Assembly (NCBI GenBank): GCA_001839685.1
Contig: MLAK01001040.1
Location: forward strand, 19,958-35,278
DNA from: Tritrichomonas foetus
Lineage: Eukaryota; Parabasalia; Tritrichomonadida; Tritrichomonadidae
Reading direction: 5' to 3'
DNA length: 15,321 nt
Part shown: positions 8,439-15,321 of the stretch, in pieces
Numbering within the stretch: position 1 is the first letter of the stretch
How the letters are laid out: every line of letters begins with the position of its first letter
Position numbers and translations under genes: made by a program
The notes under the pieces: model-generated
What the model was told of the DNA's origin: nothing
What the model saw: the letters and a program-made list of their open reading frames with translations, nothing else
Databases searched by the model: none

Positions 8439-9329
8439 TATTGATGTTTGGTCTATCTTTCAAACTTTCCTTTTCCTCTTTTAATGAAATAATGTGAATG
8501 TGAAATGTTTAGCGAAATACTTGTTTGATGTTTTATGAATGATTGAAGATTTTGGTTGATGGGATGAATTAATATATAATTTATTTGTGATTTATAATTT
8601 GTTATTGTTAGTAAAATAGTAGTTGATCAAATTTATTAGGTTATCAATATCTTTTATTTTTATTGTTGAACAAGAAAATATTTTGAAGAAGATAACAATT
8701 GTAATTATTGAATTTCAACGACATCATTTGGTATGAAAATATCTATTAAACAAATATGATTCATTGAGAAAAATTTTCTTTATTTGAATCAAAAAAGTCA
8801 TCATCGAATCAAAGTCATTTGTTTATTTTCCCTTTGTATTGTGTATTATTTGTGTTTTTAAAATAATGAAAACTTTCCCTCATAAAATTGAACAACATGC
8901 ACACATTTTCATAAATTTTTAGTTATTTGATGATGAAAAACATCAAAAATTCTAAAATGGATTTAATAGAGTTCACAAACAAGTTTAGCTTTGTTTTATT
9001 CTCATTCAAAATTTCTGCTTGAATCAACAGTAGTAAGTGTATTTTATCTCTAAAGTAACTCCAACATCATAAAAATAAATTTAATTAATATCTAAAACTT
9101 GTGCGAATAAAATGTTAAAATTCTTCATTTTATTACGGATAAAAATAGTTTAACACTTTCATGAAACTTTAAATTTAGTTTGATGCCTCAACCTTCATGT
9201 CGATTTTTTCATTACAAGGTGTGAACTGCCTCAAAAGATCAGAATTTGTCAAGAAAATCTCACATTGTTTGGCCAAATATACGCTCAATAACACAGATCG
9301 AACTCAAATAAAAAGTCGGCATTTTCAAT
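8439..9329. other. AT-rich spacer after the phosphatase gene
   Basis: About 890 bp without a convincing gene. It contains the phosphatase 3' flank, an imperfect hairpin at 8917-8957 (TTTTAG and TTTGATG arms paired with CATCAAA and CTAAAA) and a slightly GC-richer stretch at 9185-9330. That last stretch holds a 49-codon open frame from ATG 9197 to TAG 9346, ending inside the inverted repeat, with no recognisable domain. Confidence 0.5.
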
Positions 9330-9366
9330 TTAAGGGCATAGTTTAGCAAGAGATGGTTATATTTAT
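9330..9366 (+). repeat. Left terminal inverted repeat, 37 bp
   Basis: Begins TTAAGGGCATAG and ends GGTTATATTTAT. Its reverse complement is found without mismatch at 11156-11192. The outer neighbour bases differ between the two copies, marking a sharp boundary at TTAA. Confidence 0.85.
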
Positions 9367-9552
9367 TTGAGAGAAATAGGTTGTTTATCGATATCTTCGG
9401 GGAAAATTTATGAAATCAATTGTTAACTTAGTTTAAAGAATATATAGACGTAGTTAATAAAGATGAAATCATAATAATAATTTATTTCGTTTTTATTCCA
9501 CACTTTTGGATGACATGCTTGGGGAAATTGAAACTTTTTGTAAGTGTTTACA

Positions 9553-9586
9553 ATTTACAAAATAATTAACAGAATATTTTGTAAAT
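9553..9586. repeat. 12-bp inverted repeat (hairpin) at the assembly breakpoint
   Basis: ATTTACAAAATA at 9553-9564 and TATTTTGTAAAT at 9575-9586 are perfect reverse complements with a 10-nt loop. The second copy of the 481-bp duplication corresponds to sequence starting at 9583, inside the right arm, so the contig end may coincide with this hairpin. Confidence 0.7.
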
Positions 9587-10063
9587 ATAAAATAGAATTA
9601 TCTTTTTATTTTATCTATAATATTTTATTATATTCTGATATAGCTTTTTATATTTGATGTTTTATATGATATATTTTTTTCAGCATATTATATTGGAGTG
9701 AAAAGTGGATTCATTAAAAAAAGAAGAAAATGATTGAAAAAATTGAATGCTATTCAAAGAAAAAATTTTTATCATTCATCTGAGTACTTCGAATATAGAA
9801 AAGCATTGCGAAAACAAATCAAAAAACCATTAGACATGAAAGCATCTCTTTATAAACCCAATCCCTACATCTAGAGTTAACCAGTAAATGAAATAATCAT
9901 ATGATTAGTAAAAATTATTAGTTTCCTATTTTTCCCAGTAACAGACATTTCAAGTCCTAAATTTTACATATCAAATTATCTTGTGAATTTCAGAAAGATA
10001 GATAATGACTATAATAAAAAAAATTGAATGAAAATAAAATATGAATAAATTTAATTTGATTTA
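9583..10063 (+). repeat. 481-bp direct duplication, copy 1 (probable contig overlap)
   Basis: This stretch recurs at 10065-10545 with a constant offset of 482 bases, no indels and one substitution found by eye (A at 10014 against C at 10496). The copies are separated only by the N at 10064. The simplest reading is two contigs with the same end sequence placed side by side instead of merged. No gene is present in it. Confidence 0.93.
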
Positions 10064-10064
10064 N

Positions 10065-10545
10065 AAATATAAAATAGAATTATCTTTTTATTTTATCTAT
10101 AATATTTTATTATATTCTGATATAGCTTTTTATATTTGATGTTTTATATGATATATTTTTTTCAGCATATTATATTGGAGTGAAAAGTGGATTCATTAAA
10201 AAAAGAAGAAAATGATTGAAAAAATTGAATGCTATTCAAAGAAAAAATTTTTATCATTCATCTGAGTACTTCGAATATAGAAAAGCATTGCGAAAACAAA
10301 TCAAAAAACCATTAGACATGAAAGCATCTCTTTATAAACCCAATCCCTACATCTAGAGTTAACCAGTAAATGAAATAATCATATGATTAGTAAAAATTAT
10401 TAGTTTCCTATTTTTCCCAGTAACAGACATTTCAAGTCCTAAATTTTACATATCAAATTATCTTGTGAATTTCAGAAAGATAGATAATGACTATACTAAA
10501 AAAAATTGAATGAAAATAAAATATGAATAAATTTAATTTGATTTA
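10065..10545 (+). repeat. 481-bp direct duplication, copy 2 (probable contig overlap)
   Basis: Near-identical partner of 9583-10063. It starts directly after the single N and continues into unique sequence at 10546. A true tandem duplication ending exactly at an ambiguous base would be a strong coincidence. Confidence 0.93.
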
Positions 10546-10892
10546 AATCATTAATATTATTATTTTACATCTCATGCAGCTATTAACTAATAATATAATA
10601 TATCTTATTACAATATTAACACTATATTAATTAGATATCAAAAGATATTTCAAATATAAATTTTCTGATGGTAACTTTTTCAGAAAATGATTATTTTTAA
10701 TTTGTGAGGCCCCAAAAATGGACTGTTTAAAACATCTTTATCCAATTTATTTTCTGCATATAATAATAAATAAATTTAATTACCCATTAGAATACAAATA
10801 CAAATACATAGCAACAATATAAGAATTATTTATTTCTTCCAGTTGGGGATACTTAAACAACCAATTTTAAAAAATTTATTCCGGCATTATCG

Positions 10893-11009
10893 TCATCTAT
10901 CAAAAATCGTTAGCAGGCAACTTAAATCATTCATAGGAATGTCTACAACTTGACGTCGAGCTTTCTCAGCCACGAAAAAATAATTGATGATGGAATCTTC
11001 ATTTCTCAT
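10893..11009 (-). pseudogene. Coding-like fragment inside the inverted-repeat element
   Basis: A 38-codon frame from ATG 11009 to TGA 10893 encodes a product with FFVAEKARRQVVDIP in its middle and LSCLLTIF near its end. The composition is more codon-like and GC-richer than its surroundings. Past the stop, another frame continues with IDDDNAGINFLKLVV and then a third with IGCLSIPNWKK, which would fit a decayed gene with frameshifts. I do not recognise the family. It could be a relic of the element's own gene or of a host gene, or chance. Confidence 0.25.
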
Positions 11010-11155
11010 GATGATAACATTTAACTGATATTTCAGATTTATCAGCTATAATAAAACTATAAAATCATATTTAGGACATCGAACAGGTTTTTGGGATTAC
11101 ATTTTTCTATTTAATTGGAATGTTTGACCATCCATGGAGAAATTAAGGCCAAAAT

Positions 11156-11192
11156 ATAAATATAACCATCTCTTGCTAAACTATGCCCTTAA
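11156..11192 (-). repeat. Right terminal inverted repeat, 37 bp
   Basis: Perfect reverse complement of 9330-9366, ending CTATGCCCTTAA. It contains the ATG at 11183 that begins the longest reading frame of the next gene, so that start codon belongs to the repeat and not to unique gene sequence. Confidence 0.85.
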
Positions 11193-12202
11193 CCTATCAA
11201 AAAGTTTGTAGTAATAACAACCATCAAGTAAAAGTTGAGGAAATGACGAACAGAAAGTATCCAACCTCAATTTTTAGCATCTATTCGCTTTCACTTGCCA
11301 TTACTTTCCTAATTTTTCATTTTTTGTATTTTCAAAGTTTACCGGAATTTTCTGCGATCAGAACAGAAGCTATTTACTTGGCTTCTATCGTAAACTCACC
11401 GAATTACTTCCGAACTCGAAATCTTTACGAAAAATGGGGAAAAAAGTTCATCCAAAAAAATCCAGATTCGATTTTCAAATTCGTTTCAAATACTTTAAAA
11501 CCTGAATTCCAAAACATGACAATCTTCGTTCCTTCAAGAGTTTCATCGTATCGAATATTTTTCCAATACTTTGTATCAGCTGTTGAAGATTTCTTAAACA
11601 ATACAAAATTAAACTGGATTTATCGAACAACAGAAGACTGTCTTGTTGATGTTGATCAATTAGACCGCTACATGGAATATTTGACCACAAATTTCTCACC
11701 TGATGATATTGTTATTCGCGGGCATGCAGTTCAATTTTGTCAGGCCAAAAACATCAACTGCATGTTCATTCATGGTGGAAGTGGCTGGATTATGTCTCGA
11801 GAGGCATGCAAATGCTTCATGAAAAATATTGACAAATTATGGGAATATCACAATTCTATACCAAATTTAGGTGATGATGTGGTTTTAGGATATTTTGCTA
11901 AATTGGCCAATTTATCATTTAACGACATTGATGATCATCATTTCCTGGGCAGTCCTTATAATGACTTTGAAATTGAAGTAGTAACAAACAGAACATGGCA
12001 CGTATTGCCTTCGTGTGTCGCTGAACGTGAAACAATGTTGCCAATTCGAAAAATTGTGTTTTGGCACAGTGGAAGAATAGACAACTACCCAATTTCGATC
12101 GGTGTTGATGCAAAAAAAGTTTATCCAAATAATATATATTATGAGCAATTGGCACCAAAGCGCCAATTGTGCGAGTACAGAAACGATCCTCTACCAAAAT
12201 GA
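11183..12202 (+). CDS. Putative type II membrane glycosyltransferase, GT31/fringe-like
   Basis: Probably a Golgi or ER lumenal sugar transferase. The 339-residue frame has one N-terminal membrane segment (about 29-52) followed by a lumenal domain with several N-glycosylation sequons (for example NMT 111, NLS 243, NRT 269). Residues 145-170 (WIYRTTEDCLVDVDQLDRYM) line up with the DxD region of core-1 galactosyltransferase/fringe enzymes (pattern W-x5-DDD-x), HGGSGWIMSREA at 197-208 matches their GGAGxxLSxEA motif, and GDDVVLG at 230-236 matches their EDVxLG motif. The acidic metal-binding triplet is TED here, a degenerate form. The ATG at 11183 lies inside the inverted repeat; Met21 at 11243, eight residues before the membrane segment, gives a more typical cytosolic tail and may be the native start. 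The family assignment rests on motifs alone, and donor and acceptor sugars cannot be told. Confidence 0.7.
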   Translation: MPLTYQKVCSNNNHQVKVEEMTNRKYPTSIFSIYSLSLAITFLIFHFLYFQSLPEFSAIRTEAIYLASIVNSPNYFRTRNLYEKWGKKFIQKNPDSIFKFVSNTLKPEFQNMTIFVPSRVSSYRIFFQYFVSAVEDFLNNTKLNWIYRTTEDCLVDVDQLDRYMEYLTTNFSPDDIVIRGHAVQFCQAKNINCMFIHGGSGWIMSREACKCFMKNIDKLWEYHNSIPNLGDDVVLGYFAKLANLSFNDIDDHHFLGSPYNDFEIEVVTNRTWHVLPSCVAERETMLPIRKIVFWHSGRIDNYPISIGVDAKKVYPNNIYYEQLAPKRQLCEYRNDPLPK

Positions 12203-13655
12203 ATTTGTATAATAAAATGTATAGGAGTTTTCATTTGTTTAAATGTTTTTTGGTTTTAGTTTTAATTTTTAGTTTATACATTTTTTTCCATATGTTGAGA
12301 ATCATTTGTTGGTTTTCAACTATGCAATTGTTCAAAGAGATCTTAACTATTGAAGAAAATCATGATTTGCATCAATTGGTGATATGAGATTATTCTAAGC
12401 TGATTTTTCATTCTTCCAGATTTATTGTGAATCATTTTCTTCTTCAATGATTAAAGAACACACAAAAATGGAAATTTTTATCTGATAGTTGATATTGAAA
12501 CGCAATGTTATTATTTTATTCAATCTCTATTGCGACCAAGGTTTCAAAATCTTACGACCCAACTTCTAGAGTTTTCCTTATAACTAAACATTTTTATACA
12601 TCCTGAATTATATCTTTCCTAATAGCTTTAAATCAGCATATATATTCCACGATTTCATGTTTTCATTTTTTTATAATTGCAACAATGGTGAATTTTACAA
12701 AATAAACTCAGGATAATGTTGTTAAAAATCTAATTTTTTCCGTATTTCAAGCATAAAAAAGTGAACCTTTTCAATAGATTTTCAAGAACTTTTTCAACAA
12801 AAATGCCAAATTAACTGGGTGATAAGCCATTTTTGGGTGGTCTTTTTACACAATAATGATCAAAAAGTTTGCTATGTTTGAATAGGCTTCAATTTTTATC
12901 AAAATTTGTGAAGGTCGATAGGATTGAATACATAAAAATTACCTTTTCAAAGGAAATTTGGCCAATAAATCAGATAAAATATGCGAGCTTCGAAAACATT
13001 TTTTACGCAGCCACATTCTCTAATTAACCGAACACGATGAAGGACAAGATAACAATGAGCAAGATGGCAATGAACAAGATGTGAACAAAGAGCAAACTTC
13101 CCTTTTAGATACAAAAATATAAGAGTATATATGAATAAACGAAAAATAAAACTGTGACTGACTAAATGGAGCACAAAATTTCTGCATAAATCATAATATA
13201 AACAGTAAAACAATTCAGCATATTTTCCTTTTCGTTTTTTTCCCGATGATATAGTATCACTTTTTCAAAGCAAACGTTTAGCACATTTTTTTCATTTACT
13301 ATTGATCATTCGTAAAATCTCTTGATATGATGTGATCTTTATGTGATATGATGTGACGTATCAAATATCTCTATCGTGAAAGTTACACAACCCTAACAAA
13401 TGAAGTAAGAAAAAAGGATAAATACATGGAAATGATCAATGAATAGAGAGAAGATCATTTTATGAATGAATCGAATCTATTGTGAAAACTATACATTTTT
13501 TATAGAAATGTACTTCAATTTTGTTGTGAGATTTTATCAAAAATTTGCTTGATTATCACAAATATAATCACCCTTACCCAAAAATTCAGAATTTTCTGAA
13601 AGCATTGAAACATAAATACGAAATATTCTTATTTTAATTACACTCTTTTATCGAT
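12203..13655. other. AT-rich spacer between the glycosyltransferase-like and RhoGAP-like genes
   Basis: About 1.45 kb with no convincing gene. An open frame starting within the end of the upstream gene (to 12387) is hydrophobic but has no recognisable domain. At 13024-13122 a short frame encodes three five-residue repeats (QDNNE-like). A 13-bp direct repeat TGATATGATGTGA occurs at 13323 and 13343. No clear promoter motif of the CCTTT type is seen close to the start at 13656. Confidence 0.55.
13045..13089 (+). repeat. 15-bp imperfect tandem repeat, three units
   Basis: Three units start at 13045, 13060 and 13075 (CAAGATAACAATGAG, CAAGATGGCAATGAA and a more diverged third). In one frame they encode QDNNE, QDGNE and QDVNK within a 32-codon open stretch (13024-13122) that has no ATG. 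This could be a relic of an acidic low-complexity coding region. Confidence 0.55.
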
Positions 13656-14948
13656 ATGGATTTTACTTACGATTCTTCAAAACCTTCGATCATAGAGACA
13701 TGGCTCTATAAGTCTAAAAGTGGCCTAATCGAGCGCTGGCAAAAAAGAATGTTTAAACTTCAAGGCAGAGCTGTTTTTTATTTCAAAAAAGAATCCGGTG
13801 TATGTGGTTTTATCCCACTAATTGATGTTGACGTCAGTGATGTTCCAACGAAGAAAACAAAGATGTTTGGTTTTATGATTTTATGTCGCTCCAAGTTGTA
13901 TAATTCGAAACAATATGAATATATAATGTGTGCTGAGAACAGAGAAACGAGAGACAGATGGAAAAAAGCTATATTGGAAAATAGAGCATATTCCATCGTT
14001 GGAAAGCCTTTAATTAATGCATGTTCAGTCTTACCAACCTACTTTGTTCAATTCGAAGTCAATACCTTGCTTCCATATTTTGTGCCACCGATATTTCAAG
14101 CACTTAATGAATATGGCTACAAGCTCCATGGAATTTGGACAGTTGACGTATCTGTCGAATCACTCAAGAGCCTAATGTTTACCCTTGACCAAAATTATTT
14201 CCTTCCAACTGAAGATCTCCACTATACTTGTGGGGCATTTGTATATTATTTAAAACAATTACCTGATTCACTTATTCCATGCGAGTTCCTGTACCAAATC
14301 AATGAGAAAGTTACTGTTGAGGAAATTACTGAAAAGATACAATCTCTGCCGGCCCCATCAAGGCAGCTCTTGAAGGTGATCGCAACTCATTTAAATAAAA
14401 TTATTCTAAACAAAGATATCAATAATAACACCCAATATTCCCTAGTCCCTATCTTCGGGCCAGTAATTCTTAGAGATCCCTCAACCCATACCAAGACATC
14501 AAAGAAACTTCATCCAAATATCGTGAAAGCAATTCAAGAAAACTTTATTAAATTGTTCATCACAGAAGCAGATAAGATATTTGAAGATATCCATCAATTA
14601 AAGAAGGCGTTCTCCATGCCAATTATTAAAAGAGCTCGAATTCTGAACACAATCGCAACAAAAGACAACGATGATGAATTACATGGAACAAGAGGACTTA
14701 TGGTCAATGTTGTTAGCACTGACGAAAATGGATGGTGCGTTGTTTACACAATGAACAAAAGGGCCGGTTTGGTGCATGAAACAAACTTAAAAGAACTGAC
14801 TCCAGAAGAAGAAAAGGAAATCAAAAGTGGGCCAAATATTGATGATTTGCTAGATGTTGTCAGAGAGAAAAATCCAGATATGATGCTCATTTTTGATTCA
14901 ATCATTGAAGAAATGTCTCAAATTAACATTGCATTAGAAGCTTTATAA
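13656..14948 (+). CDS. PH-RhoGAP-SH3-like protein, GAP catalytic residues lost
   Basis: Probable membrane-associated regulator or scaffold for Rho-family GTPases. The 430-residue product has an N-terminal PH domain (about 12-112: WLYKSKSGLIERWQKRMFKL, conserved Trp102 in the last helix), a RhoGAP fold (about 140-310: GYKLHGIW, CGAFVYYLKQLPDSLIP, FGPVIL) and an SH3-like domain (about 326-381: DDELHGTRGLMVNVV, ENGW, RAGLVHETNLKEL). In active RhoGAPs the motif GIFRxSG supplies the arginine finger; here it reads GIWTVDV, with Thr162 in place of Arg. The conserved Lys (LLK) and Asn positions (NLA, GPN) also appear replaced (Val196, Ser262, Val270). The SH3-like part has lost the ALYDY tyrosines and the second Trp. 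The protein therefore probably binds a GTPase or lipid without GAP activity. The ATG at 13656 lies directly before the PH domain. TAAA overlaps the stop codon. Confidence 0.87.
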   Translation: MDFTYDSSKPSIIETWLYKSKSGLIERWQKRMFKLQGRAVFYFKKESGVCGFIPLIDVDVSDVPTKKTKMFGFMILCRSKLYNSKQYEYIMCAENRETRDRWKKAILENRAYSIVGKPLINACSVLPTYFVQFEVNTLLPYFVPPIFQALNEYGYKLHGIWTVDVSVESLKSLMFTLDQNYFLPTEDLHYTCGAFVYYLKQLPDSLIPCEFLYQINEKVTVEEITEKIQSLPAPSRQLLKVIATHLNKIILNKDINNNTQYSLVPIFGPVILRDPSTHTKTSKKLHPNIVKAIQENFIKLFITEADKIFEDIHQLKKAFSMPIIKRARILNTIATKDNDDELHGTRGLMVNVVSTDENGWCVVYTMNKRAGLVHETNLKELTPEEEKEIKSGPNIDDLLDVVREKNPDMMLIFDSIIEEMSQINIALEAL

Positions 14949-14949
14949 A
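14946..14949 (+). terminator. TAAA at the RhoGAP-like stop codon, possible poly(A) signal
   Basis: The TAA stop is followed by A, giving the UAAA tetranucleotide reported as a trichomonad cleavage and polyadenylation signal. The same arrangement occurs at eL21. The role here is inferred. Confidence 0.35.
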
Positions 14950-15321
14950 AAATGCGCTAAATATCTGAATAAAAGGAAATATTCATATTCATATTTATTG
15001 CACACCAAAATTTCAATTATGAGTATTTTTCGTTTTTTTATTGATTTAGATGAGATTCATCAGTTTTGTTAAGTACTTCGATCAAGTCTAATATATGAAA
15101 TTAATTTTAGGAAGATATTTTTATCAGAATATTTGATTCTATAGGGTGTCCGGAGGCGATATAATATGTACGTCGAAAATTGCTAACACATATTNTTATT
15201 CAAAACNGACCCATATTTGAACACCTTAACTTCATTTATAAAATTCCTTATAATTTAAATCATGAATGAACAATTTTTGATTTCATTGATTTTATTCATT
15301 TTGCTTTATTATTTCTTATAA
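14949..15321. other. 3' flank with two ambiguous bases and a GC-richer patch
   Basis: No gene seen. The sequence is AT-rich apart from about 15142-15177, which begins TATAGGGTGTCCGGAGGCG and differs from its surroundings. Ns at 15195 and 15207 show low-quality base calls. The patch resembles the terminal repeat of a Tc1/mariner-type element, but no partner repeat or transposase lies within the window. Confidence 0.5.

Larger units (their letters stand above)
9330..11192. mobile_element. Candidate non-autonomous DNA transposon bounded by 37-bp inverted repeats and TTAA
   Basis: A 37-bp sequence at 9330-9366 recurs as a perfect reverse complement at 11156-11192. The match stops abruptly on the outer side at TTAA in both copies (TTAAGGGCATAG... 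and ...CTATGCCCTTAA). Flanking bases outside are unrelated. TTAA is the target duplicated by piggyBac and Kolobok transposons, so the pattern fits a TTAA element, although a TA-type element is also possible because TA lies within TTAA. No transposase frame is present inside. The listed length is 1,863 bp, but it includes an apparent assembly duplication of 482 bp, so the true element may be about 1.38 kb. Naming a superfamily would need other copies. Confidence 0.55.

Noticed and set aside
9197..11300. A continuous frame joining the open stretch at 9197-9346 to the glycosyltransferase-like gene once the element is removed
   Set aside because: Counting bases across the TTAA shows the two are out of frame: the upstream frame reaches TAG shortly after the junction, and the gene's own frame meets TAA seven codons upstream of it.
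12169..12387. 72-codon hydrophobic frame overlapping the end of the glycosyltransferase-like gene
   Set aside because: Starts inside the coding region in another frame. The hydrophobic run follows from T-rich DNA, and no domain is seen.
12947..13213. 88-codon minus-strand frame
   Set aside because: Hydrophobic low-complexity product from AT-rich DNA. It lies antisense to the 15-bp repeat and lacks any family motif.
1..15321. Spliceosomal introns
   Set aside because: No GTAYGT...ACTAACACACAG-type trichomonad intron pair was found, and every gene reads through without one.
1..15321. CRISPR arrays, bacterial operons, tRNA or rRNA genes
   Set aside because: The only regular array has no spacers, genes are monocistronic eukaryotic types, and no GC-rich cloverleaf or rRNA-like stretch was seen by eye.

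Overview
The window looks like nuclear DNA of a parabasalid protist (a trichomonad, perhaps Tritrichomonas). This is inferred from the content: very AT-rich intergenic DNA, six intron-free protein genes with long AT-rich spacers, a eukaryotic cytosolic ribosomal protein, families that are expanded in trichomonads (PPP phosphatases, Myb/SANT proteins, PH-RhoGAP proteins), possible CCTTT start-site motifs just upstream of two start codons, and a TAAA overlapping the stop codon of two genes. No spliceosomal intron signals, tRNAs or rRNAs were seen.

Layout. 1-180 is a 20-bp tandem repeat array cut by the window edge. Ribosomal protein eL21 (minus, 369-848) is followed, divergently, by an M1-family zinc aminopeptidase that lacks most of the C-terminal domain (plus, 1082-2872). 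This faces a convergent two-repeat Myb protein with Asn/Gln/Met-rich tracts (minus, 3097-5043). After a 2-kb AT-rich spacer comes a PPP-family Ser/Thr phosphatase (plus, 7107-8438). Next is a 1.86-kb segment bounded by perfect 37-bp inverted repeats whose outer ends are TTAA (9330-11192), resembling a non-autonomous DNA transposon. Inside it, two 481-bp copies flank a single N and almost certainly represent an unmerged contig overlap. The right terminus runs into the start of a type II membrane protein resembling family-31/fringe-like glycosyltransferases (plus, 11183-12202). A further 1.45-kb spacer precedes a PH-RhoGAP-SH3-like protein (plus, 13656-14948). The final 370 bp has two Ns and a short GC-richer stretch that could be a transposon end.

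The genes do not form a pathway: they are independent eukaryotic transcription units. The points most worth checking are the RhoGAP domain that has lost its arginine finger, the TTAA-bounded element and its contact with the glycosyltransferase-like gene, the false duplication around the N at 10064, and the shortened aminopeptidase. I found no clear new multi-gene system.
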